The notes under the pieces were generated by a model. It did no database searches, had not been told where the DNA came from, and saw only the letters and a program-made list of their open reading frames with translations. This document shows, one piece after another, positions 57,547-64,000 of a DNA stretch of 64,000 nucleotides (the stretch's first letter is position 1; each line of letters opens with the position of its first letter). A program made the translations under genes and the position numbers. The DNA comes from Microbacterium galbinum (GTDB taxonomy: Bacteria > Actinomycetota > Actinomycetes > Actinomycetales > Microbacteriaceae): assembly GCF_023091225.1 (NCBI RefSeq), contig NZ_JAHWXM010000001.1:1798001-1862000 (forward strand), read 5' to 3'.

Positions 57547-58802
57547 CCGGCCGCATCGCCGACCCGGCCCTGTGGCGCGAGGGCACCGAGCGCATCGCCT
57601 GGGCGCGGCAGTTCATGCCCGCGACGACGGCTCTCGCGGCCGAGCTGCGCGAGAGCGGGCGGGTGCGCGGCATCCGCATCGCCGTCTCCGACGTGCTCGA
57701 GCCGAAGACCGCGACCGTCGCACTGCTGCTCGCCGAGGCCGGTGCCGACGTCGCCGTCTCGTGTGTCGGGCGCGACACCGACGACGCGGTGGCCGCAGCG
57801 CTCGTGCACGCCGGCATCCCGACCTACGCGCACCGCGGGGCGACCGACGCCGAGGACCGCGACAACGTCCTCGCCCTGCTCGGCCACCACCCCGAGGTGA
57901 TCGTCGACGACGGCGCCGCGACCATCCGTCTCGCGCACACCGAGCGCCCCGGCATCCTGGGGTCGATGGCCGGCGCGACGGAGCAGACCACCAGCGGTGT
58001 GCGCCCGCTGCGCACGATGGAGCGCGAGGGAGCCCTGCGCATCCCGATCGTCGCCGCGAACGACGCCCGCACCAAGTCGCTGTTCGACAACGCGCACGGC
58101 ACCGGCCAGTCGGTGGTGCTGGCGGTCGCCGATCTGCTCGACCGGTCGTGGGCCGGCAGCGACGTGGTCGTCGTCGGGTTCGGACGCGTCGGCAGCGGCG
58201 TCGCCCGCCACGCCGCCGCCCTCGGCGCGCGCGTCACCGTCTCCGAGGTCGATCCGGTGGCCGCTCTGCAGGCGGCGTTCGCCGGGTACGCCGTCGAGCC
58301 GTTGGCGGATGCCGCGGCGCACGCCGATGTTCTCATCTCGACGACCGGCATCGCGCACACCGTCGCGGTCGAGCACCTCGACCGGCTGCCCGAGGGCGCC
58401 GCGGTCGCGGTCGGCGGCGGGGCGTTCCAGGAGATCTCGCTGCTCGCGGCCCTCGACGCCGGCGCCGTCGAGACGTCGCGGCGCGGAGCGGTGTCGGTGC
58501 TGCGGCTCGCGAACGGGCGCAGCATCCGCGTGCTCGACGACGGCCACTGCATCAACGTGAGCGCCGCCGAGGGCAATCCGATCCAGGTCATGGACCTGTC
58601 GTTCGGGGTGCAGCTCACGGCCGTCGACTACCTGATCGCGGGGCGCGGCACCCTCACGCCCGCGGTGCACATCCTGCCCCGCAGCGCCGACGATCGCGTG
58701 GCGGCGCTGGCGCTCGGCGCCTTCGGCGGCGGACTGGATGCCGTCTCGTCTGCGCAGAGCGACTATCTGACCTCGTGGCGCCCCCGCGACGTCACCCCCT
58801 GA
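57543..58802 (+). CDS. S-adenosylhomocysteinase-like enzyme
   Basis: 419 residues. The substrate/NAD-site motif NDARTKSLFDNAHGTGQSV keeps K178 and D182 of SAHH, and the Rossmann motif is GFGRVGSG (212-219). VIVDDGAATIRLAH, GATEQTTSGVRPLRTM and LLAALDAGAVETSRRGAVSVLRLANGRSIRVLDDGHCINVSAAEGNP are SAHH-like. It is shorter than housekeeping SAHH (about 470-490) and lacks the C-terminal PxxYRY helix. It would hydrolyse SAH or a related thioether nucleoside. It is co-transcribed with a partner gene before and an amidohydrolase after. Confidence 0.85.
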   Translation: MTGRIADPALWREGTERIAWARQFMPATTALAAELRESGRVRGIRIAVSDVLEPKTATVALLLAEAGADVAVSCVGRDTDDAVAAALVHAGIPTYAHRGATDAEDRDNVLALLGHHPEVIVDDGAATIRLAHTERPGILGSMAGATEQTTSGVRPLRTMEREGALRIPIVAANDARTKSLFDNAHGTGQSVVLAVADLLDRSWAGSDVVVVGFGRVGSGVARHAAALGARVTVSEVDPVAALQAAFAGYAVEPLADAAAHADVLISTTGIAHTVAVEHLDRLPEGAAVAVGGGAFQEISLLAALDAGAVETSRRGAVSVLRLANGRSIRVLDDGHCINVSAAEGNPIQVMDLSFGVQLTAVDYLIAGRGTLTPAVHILPRSADDRVAALALGAFGGGLDAVSSAQSDYLTSWRPRDVTP

Positions 58803-58830
58803 ACCCGACCCGCACACCCGAGAGACGACC

Positions 58831-60165
58831 ATGAGCGACATCACCCTCCACCGCGCGCGCACCGTGCTGCCCGTCGCCGCGCCCCCGATCGCCGATGGCG
58901 CGGTCGCCGTGCGCGACGGACGCATCGTCGCGGTCGGCGCGCACGACGCCCTCACCGCCGAGCTCGGCGACGCGATCGGCGAGCGCCGCGAATGGGACGG
59001 CGCCCTCACGCCCGGACTCGTCAACGCCCACACGCACCTGCAGTACACCGACATGGCAGCGGTGGGCCGGGGGCAGTACCCGAGCTTCGAGACCTGGGCG
59101 CTCGCGTTCGAGAAGGGCTACCGCGTCGAGCACGACTGGGCGGCGTCGGCCGCCGAGGGCGTGCGCCTGTCGATCGAGTCGGGCACGACCGCGGTCGCCG
59201 AGATCGTCACCGACCCCGAGGCGGGGCGCGCGGTGCACGACGCCGGGCTGCACGGAGTCGTGTTCTGGGAGGTGTTCGGCTGGAAGCGCGCGGCCTGGCA
59301 GCACGACGGCCCCGAGCGCGTGCTCGCCCAACTCGACGCGCTCCCCTCCCCTCCCGCGACCGGCCTCTCGCCGCACGCGATCTACTCGCTCGACACCGAT
59401 GTGTTCCGCGAACTGCAGCGGCTCGCCGAGGCGCACGGCGTGCGTCTGCACATCCACGCCGCCGAGTCGGCATCCGAAGACGAGTTCGCCCGCTTCGGCA
59501 CCGGACCCCTCGCCGAGCGCTGGCGCGGCCTCGGCCACTCCGACATGCAGCTGCTCTCGGGTAACGGATCGGGCAACGGCGTCGTGCACTACCTCGACAC
59601 GGTCGGCGTGCTCACGCCGCACTCGCACCTGGCGCACGGCATCTACGTCGACGCCGCCGACCGCGCACTGCTGCGCGAACGCGGGGTGTCGGTCGCGCTG
59701 TGTCCGCGCTCGAACGCCGTCATCGGACTGGATGCCCCGCCCATCGCCGCGTACCTCATCGAGGGCAATCCGATCGGAGTGGGCACCGACTCGCTGTCGT
59801 CCTCGCCCTCGCTGCGGGTGCTCGACGACGTCGCCGAACTGCACCGGCTCGCCCGCGCCCAGGGGTACTCGGCCGAAGACCTGCATGCTCGGCTGCTGCA
59901 CGCGGCGACAGCCGGTGGGGCCCGCGCCCTCGGGCTCGCCGACGGGCCCGCACCGGCGGGCACCCTGATCGACGGCGCCCGGGCCGACCTCGCGGTGTTC
60001 GCGACGGCATCCGCCGACCCGCGCGATGCGCTCGCCGAGATCGTCGAGAGCGCGCCCGAGGCGCTCGGCACGGTGGTCGACGGACGGATGCTGTGGGAGG
60101 CGGGTTCCGTGGGGCGCGGCCCGTCGACGGGCTCAGGGAGCGCGTTCGAGGGAGCCCGCGCATGA
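58831..60165 (+). CDS. Amidohydrolase, SAH/MTA deaminase-like
   Basis: 444 residues. TRZ/ATZ-type metal hydrolase: H67 and H69 in VNAHTHLQYTD, HIHAAESASEDEF, HSHLAHGIYVDAADRALLRERGVSVALCPRSNAVIGLD in parts, and GTDSLSSSPSLRVLDD with the metal-ligand Asp. Such enzymes deaminate SAH, MTA, 5'-deoxyadenosine or related adenosine derivatives. Following the SAHH-like gene, it fits a thionucleoside salvage role. The C-terminal tail GRGPSTGSGSAFEGARA is encoded by a REP-like half site. The stop overlaps the next start by ATGA. Confidence 0.87.
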   Translation: MSDITLHRARTVLPVAAPPIADGAVAVRDGRIVAVGAHDALTAELGDAIGERREWDGALTPGLVNAHTHLQYTDMAAVGRGQYPSFETWALAFEKGYRVEHDWAASAAEGVRLSIESGTTAVAEIVTDPEAGRAVHDAGLHGVVFWEVFGWKRAAWQHDGPERVLAQLDALPSPPATGLSPHAIYSLDTDVFRELQRLAEAHGVRLHIHAAESASEDEFARFGTGPLAERWRGLGHSDMQLLSGNGSGNGVVHYLDTVGVLTPHSHLAHGIYVDAADRALLRERGVSVALCPRSNAVIGLDAPPIAAYLIEGNPIGVGTDSLSSSPSLRVLDDVAELHRLARAQGYSAEDLHARLLHAATAGGARALGLADGPAPAGTLIDGARADLAVFATASADPRDALAEIVESAPEALGTVVDGRMLWEAGSVGRGPSTGSGSAFEGARA

Positions 60166-61529
60166 CCGACCCGAAGCCCCTCTTCTTCGGCCTGTACGAG
60201 CAGGCGTGCGTCGGCAACGGGTCCGGGGCCGTGAGCCTGTGGACCCACCCCGACGACCGGCGCCTCGGCGCACTCGACCTGCGCTACTGGATCGACCTCG
60301 CCCGTCGCGCCGAAGAGGCCGAGTTCGACCTGTTCTTCTTCGGCGACGTGCTCGGCATGTACGACACGCTCGGCGGCGGCCCCGCGACCGCGCTCGAGTG
60401 GGGCGTCGAGCTCCCCGCGCACGACCCGCTCCTGCACATCTCCGCTCTCGCGGCGGTCACCGAGCGCATCGCGTTCGGGGCGACGGTGTCGACGACGTAC
60501 GAGCATCCGTTCGCCCACGCCCGCCGCTTCAGCACGCTCGACCACCTCACCGCCGGGCGCATCGCCTGGAACATCGTCACCTCGTACCTGCCGGGAGCAG
60601 CCGCGAACTTCGGCCTCGACGTGCTCGCGCACGACAGTCGCTACGACCGGGCAGACGAGTTCCTCGAGGTCGTCTACGACCTGTGGGAGCGCAGCTGGGA
60701 CGACGACGCCTACATCGGCAGTCGCGAGCTGCGGCGCTTCGCCGACCCGTCGAAGGTGCACCGCGTCGACCACGAGGGTGCGCACTTCCGCGTGGCCGGT
60801 CCGCACGTCAGCCCGCCGTCGCCGCAGCGCACGCCCTACCTGATCCAGGCCGGCTGGTCGCCGCGCGGGCGTGAGTTCGCCGCCCGGCACGCCGAGCTGA
60901 TCTTCGTCGGCGACTCCGATCCGCAGGCCATTCGGGAGGGGCTCGCCGGCATCCGCGCCCGCGCCGCCGAGCTGGGCCGCGACCCCGAACAGATCCGCGC
61001 CGTCGTCGGGATGAACCCGGTGCTCGCGCCCACGCGGATCGAGGTGCAGCAGAAGCTCGACGGCTATCAGTCGCACTACAACGCCGACGCCCAGCTCGCC
61101 GCGTACGCCGGCTGGAGCGGGATCGACTTCGCCGCCTACGCCGACGACGAGCCCATCGTGAAGCAGTCGACGAATCACACGCAGACGAAGGAGACCCGGT
61201 CGGATGCTCCGCCCCTCACCGCGGGCGACGTGCGACGCCGCTTCGCCTCGGTGACCGCCTTCGCCGACGACCGGTTCATCGGCACTCCCGACGAGGTCGC
61301 CGCGAACATCGAGGAGTTCGTCGAGGAATCGGGGGTCGACGGGTTCCTGCTGCACCAGTACCTGTCGCCGGGGTCGCTCGACGACTTCTCGACGCTGCTC
61401 GCGCCCCGACTGCGCGAGCGGGGGCTGTTCGGCAGACGCCCGTCGGAAGGAACGCTGCGCTCGCGCCTGCGCACCGACGGCGCGGACCGGCTCGGCGCCG
61501 ACCACCCCGCGGGGGCTCGGCGGCGCTGA
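60162..61529 (+). CDS. Luciferase-like (LLM) monooxygenase, NtaA/DszA type
   Basis: 455 residues. FFGLYEQACVGNGSGAVSLWTHPDDRRLGALDLRYWIDLARRAEEAEFDLFFFGDVLG at the start, then ERIAFGATVSTTYEHPFAHARRFSTLDHLTAGRIAWNIVTSYLPGAAANFG and PYLIQAGWSPRGREFAARHAELIFV. It is the third full LLM of this type in the region. It overlaps the amidohydrolase stop by four bases. The C-terminal 40 residues are Arg-rich and probably unstructured. Substrate unknown; organosulfur oxidation fits the neighbours. Confidence 0.9.
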   Translation: MTDPKPLFFGLYEQACVGNGSGAVSLWTHPDDRRLGALDLRYWIDLARRAEEAEFDLFFFGDVLGMYDTLGGGPATALEWGVELPAHDPLLHISALAAVTERIAFGATVSTTYEHPFAHARRFSTLDHLTAGRIAWNIVTSYLPGAAANFGLDVLAHDSRYDRADEFLEVVYDLWERSWDDDAYIGSRELRRFADPSKVHRVDHEGAHFRVAGPHVSPPSPQRTPYLIQAGWSPRGREFAARHAELIFVGDSDPQAIREGLAGIRARAAELGRDPEQIRAVVGMNPVLAPTRIEVQQKLDGYQSHYNADAQLAAYAGWSGIDFAAYADDEPIVKQSTNHTQTKETRSDAPPLTAGDVRRRFASVTAFADDRFIGTPDEVAANIEEFVEESGVDGFLLHQYLSPGSLDDFSTLLAPRLRERGLFGRRPSEGTLRSRLRTDGADRLGADHPAGARRR

Positions 61530-61551
61530 GGGGGTTTTGCGGGGTGGGGCC

Positions 61552-61606
61552 CTTCGACAAGCTCAGGGACCCAGTCTCCGGAACTGGGTCGCTGAGCCTG
61601 TCGAAG
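61552..61606. repeat. REP-like inverted repeat
   Basis: Arms CTTCGACAAGCTCAG (61552-61566) and CTGAGCCTGTCGAAG (61592-61606), one mismatch, with GGGACCCAGTCTCCGGAACTGGGTCG between. The rest of the gap to 61796 shows nothing I can name. Confidence 0.72.
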
Positions 61607-61795
61607 CGTCCCGAAACCGTCCCTGCGTAACGCGCAGATTTCACGGGAATGACGATCTGCGTCACATCATTTCGCCGTGTTTCCGAACCCGTGACCGCAT
61701 GCCCCCACGTCCGAGAGACTCATGCCACGGGCATCCGCCCGACCTTCTCCCGACGATCGGTCACAGCCCGGTCGAGCTAAGGATCCCGCACCCTC

Positions 61796-63043
61796 ATGAG
61801 CACCTCTCGCACGCGCGCCACCCGGGTCGCGCTGTCGGCCGCCGCCGGAGTCGCCTCCGTCGCCCTCCTCGCCGGTTGCACCGGTTCGTCCGCCCCGTCG
61901 AGCTCCTCCGGTGACTCCGATGACTTCGAGGGCGTCGAGCTGACGTCGTGGAGCAGCATCGACTTCGACCCGTACCAGACGCTGCAGAAGGAGTACTTCG
62001 AGAAGTGCGCCGCCGACCTCGGCATCACGATCGACGCCCAAACCCTCTCGGGCGACTACACGACCAGCCTGCTGCAGGCGGCGAGCTCGAAGTCGCTGCC
62101 CGACATCGCGCTCGTCAACACCGACACCCAGCTGCCGACGCTCGCAGCGCAAGGCGTGCTCTCCGACCTCGACACCCTCGGCCTCACGACCGAGGGTCTC
62201 GCCGAGCCGGTCGCCGCCCTCGGCGAATACGAGGACACGCTCTACGGTCTGCCCACGCAGGTCGAGGACTACTCGGTGTTCTACAACAAGGCGTACTTCG
62301 AGGAGGCGGGCATCACCGAGCTGCCCACCACCTTCGACGAACTCATCGCCGCCGCCAAGGCGACCACCACCGCCGACCACTACGGCATCGCGCTGCCCGG
62401 CATCGCGGGCGACGGCTCGACGTCGTCGTACTTCCTGCCGTTCCTGCTGAGCGCGGGCGGCGACCCGGCCGACCTCACCAGCGACGGCGCGGTCGCGGCG
62501 GTCGACCTCTACAAGACCCTCGTCGACGACGGCAGCCTCTCGAAGGAGTTCGTGAACTGGGGCTGGGACGGCATCGACCAGTGGAAGTCCGGCAAGGCCG
62601 CGATCACGGTCTCGGGCCCCTGGAACCTCGTCGACACGAGCCTCGACTTCGAGTACGGCACGTTCTCGGTGCCGGCCGCGACCAGCGCCGACGAGAGCAG
62701 CGTCGGACTCCTCGGCTACGCCTACACCGTGCCGGTGCAGGGCGACGAGAAGCGCGAGAAGGCGGCGGCCGCTCTGATCGAGTGCCGCGCCTCGGAGGAG
62801 AACCAGGTCGACACCGCGGTGCAGGGCGGGTACGTCCCGGCGCTGACGTCGGCCCAGGAAGCCTTCGTCGCCGAGGTCCCGGCCGCCGAGGCCTTCGTCA
62901 CCCCCGTCGCGAACGCCTTCAACCCGGCGACGCTCGGAACCGAGTGGAGCGCCCTGCAGGCGAAGTACGTCGACGCGCTGCAGAACGCGACCGTCAACGG
63001 CGTGAGCGCCGAGGAAGCGCTGAGCAAGGCCGACCAGGGTTGA
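61796..63043 (+). CDS. Sugar ABC transporter binding lipoprotein
   Basis: 415 residues. Lipoprotein signal with LLAGC and C28, a Ser-rich linker, then a family-1 solute-binding domain: VELTSWSSIDFDPYQTLQKEYFEKCAADLGI, DIALVNTDTQLPTLAAQGVL, GLPTQVEDYSVFYNKAYFEEAGI and AAITVSGPWNLVDTSLDFEYGTF. It probably binds an oligosaccharide or sugar-like compound. A one-base overlap (TGATG) with the next permease shows an operon. The ligand is unknown; an organosulfur role cannot be excluded from position alone. Confidence 0.9.
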   Translation: MSTSRTRATRVALSAAAGVASVALLAGCTGSSAPSSSSGDSDDFEGVELTSWSSIDFDPYQTLQKEYFEKCAADLGITIDAQTLSGDYTTSLLQAASSKSLPDIALVNTDTQLPTLAAQGVLSDLDTLGLTTEGLAEPVAALGEYEDTLYGLPTQVEDYSVFYNKAYFEEAGITELPTTFDELIAAAKATTTADHYGIALPGIAGDGSTSSYFLPFLLSAGGDPADLTSDGAVAAVDLYKTLVDDGSLSKEFVNWGWDGIDQWKSGKAAITVSGPWNLVDTSLDFEYGTFSVPAATSADESSVGLLGYAYTVPVQGDEKREKAAAALIECRASEENQVDTAVQGGYVPALTSAQEAFVAEVPAAEAFVTPVANAFNPATLGTEWSALQAKYVDALQNATVNGVSAEEALSKADQG

Positions 63044-63990
63044 TGACAGCCGCTGCCACAGCGCCGAAGCGGCCGGGGACTCGTGTCTTCGGCCGCTTCG
63101 GCCTGACCCTGGTGCGGCGACGGAACCTCGAGCTGTGGGCCTTCCTCGTGCCCGCGATCCTGTTCTTCGCCGCGTTCTTCCTGTTCCCCCTCGGGTACGG
63201 CGTGTTCATGAGCACGACCGACTTCACGACCGGCACCTTCATCACCGGCGAGGCGCCGTTCGTCGGGTTCCAGAACTTCATCGACATCTTCCGCGCGGAT
63301 GCCACCGGTATCGCGATCGTGAACACCCTCACCATCACGGTCGTCGCCGTGATCTCCGAACTCGTGATCGGCCTCGCGCTCGCGCTGCTGTTCACGCGGC
63401 GCTTCCCGGGCAGCCGCTGGTTGCCCGCTCTCATCCTCATCCCCTGGCTGCTGCCGGCCGTCGTCGTCGCGACGATCTGGAAGTCGCTGCTCGCGGGAGA
63501 CGGGGCGATCAACGACATCCTCGGATTCCTCGGCCTGCCCGGCAACGCCTGGCTCGCCGATCCCGCCACCGCCCTCGCCGCCGTGATCATCGTGACCGTG
63601 TGGGCGAGCCTGCCGTACTGGTCGACGATCCTCGCCGCGGCCCTCAAGCAGGTGCCGGTCGAGCACCTCGAAGCGGCATCCCTCGACGGGGCCGGGGCGT
63701 TCAAGCGCCTGTGGCACATCATCATCCCCAGCATCTGGCCCGTGATCTCGGTGCTCGTCGTCATGAGCGTCGTCTTCAACCTGCTGATCGTCGACCTCGT
63801 GCTCGCGCTCACCCAGGGCGGCCCCGCCAACAGCACCATGACCCTCGGCGTGCTCTCGTACCGTTCGGCGTTCAGCCTGTTCGAGTTCGGGCACGCGGGC
63901 GCCTACGGCATGCTGCTGCTCGTCATCAGCCTCGGCTTCGCCGCCGTCTACACGTGGCTGTCCGCCCGACAGGAGCGTGCCGAGCGATGA
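63043..63990 (+). CDS. Sugar ABC permease, MalF type
   Basis: 315 residues with six helices. LELWAFLVPAILFFAAFFLFPLGYGVFMSTTDFTTG at the start; EAA loop EHLEAASLDGAGAFKRLWHIIIPSIWPVI. CUT1 permease. The ATG shares a base with the binding-protein stop, and its stop overlaps the next start. Confidence 0.92.
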   Translation: MTAAATAPKRPGTRVFGRFGLTLVRRRNLELWAFLVPAILFFAAFFLFPLGYGVFMSTTDFTTGTFITGEAPFVGFQNFIDIFRADATGIAIVNTLTITVVAVISELVIGLALALLFTRRFPGSRWLPALILIPWLLPAVVVATIWKSLLAGDGAINDILGFLGLPGNAWLADPATALAAVIIVTVWASLPYWSTILAAALKQVPVEHLEAASLDGAGAFKRLWHIIIPSIWPVISVLVVMSVVFNLLIVDLVLALTQGGPANSTMTLGVLSYRSAFSLFEFGHAGAYGMLLLVISLGFAAVYTWLSARQERAER

Positions 63991-64000
63991 GCACCCGCAC
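63987..64000 (+). CDS. Start of a second ABC permease (cut by the window)
   Basis: ATG overlaps the stop of the MalF-type permease in ATGA; only the first codons (MSTR) are inside the window. By operon order it is probably the MalG-type partner. Confidence 0.55.

Overview
The window is high-GC DNA from an actinobacterium, most likely Microbacteriaceae and probably Microbacterium-like. Support comes from strong G/C bias at third codon positions, very frequent GGATGCC/GGCATCC words, many GTG starts, many apparently leaderless promoters (a TANNNT -10 box 6-7 nt before the start codon), and actinobacterial families such as SoxR-FdxA and a CebR/CelR-type cellobiose locus. This is inference from composition and gene content; no rRNA or tRNA gene is present to confirm it.

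Layout. 1-2465: end of a heme/iron ABC transporter operon (hmuTUV-like). 2477-5596: sterol-carrier-like protein, NUDIX hydrolase, purD, acetyltransferase. 5763-13626: polar amino-acid ABC transporter (ATPase plus fused binding protein-permease), PadR-MFS exporter pair, NarL-type two-component system, a TM2/Ltp surface protein and a small TUDOR-like protein. 13722-18909: purC, NCS2 permease, then a divergent TetR / DUF1266 / membrane protein unit. 18960-29760: an accessory region made of three cargo blocks, each bounded by a REP-like sequence plus a ~85-120 bp copy of the 3' end of the lacI gene that lies intact at 29762-30754. Block 1 holds unknown genes, including a secreted protein and a one-TM protein. 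Block 2 holds TetR, a luciferase-like monooxygenase, an SDR, an NmrA-like protein and a quinone-oxidoreductase-like protein. Block 3 holds an ABC-F antibiotic-resistance-type ATPase behind what looks like a leader-peptide/terminator attenuator.

29762-35691 is a cellobiose/beta-glucoside unit (LacI regulator, GH1 beta-glucosidase, two permeases, lipoprotein binding protein) with two perfect CelR/CebR-type operators. 35749-37327 holds apt, purS and purQ, closed by a 17-bp-stem terminator. 37389-42081 has a secreted all-alpha-barrel-like protein, a DUF1761 protein, and an alpha-glucosidase with its LacI regulator and operator. 42286-43706 is a SoxR-controlled ferredoxin / flavin reductase pair with a clear SoxR box. 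43853-61529 is a large organosulfur-type salvage region: four acyl-CoA-dehydrogenase-like flavoproteins or domains, several luciferase-like monooxygenases, MetY, an S-adenosylhomocysteinase-like enzyme with a degenerate partner protein, and an amidohydrolase of the SAH/MTA deaminase type. 61796-64000 starts another sugar-type ABC transporter.

Intergenic spaces carry several families of small palindromic repeats. The commonest is a REP-like sequence (CTTCGACAGGCTCAG...CTGAGCCTGTCGAAG), one copy of which sits in frame inside a gene. Three other families have distinct terminal inverted repeats.
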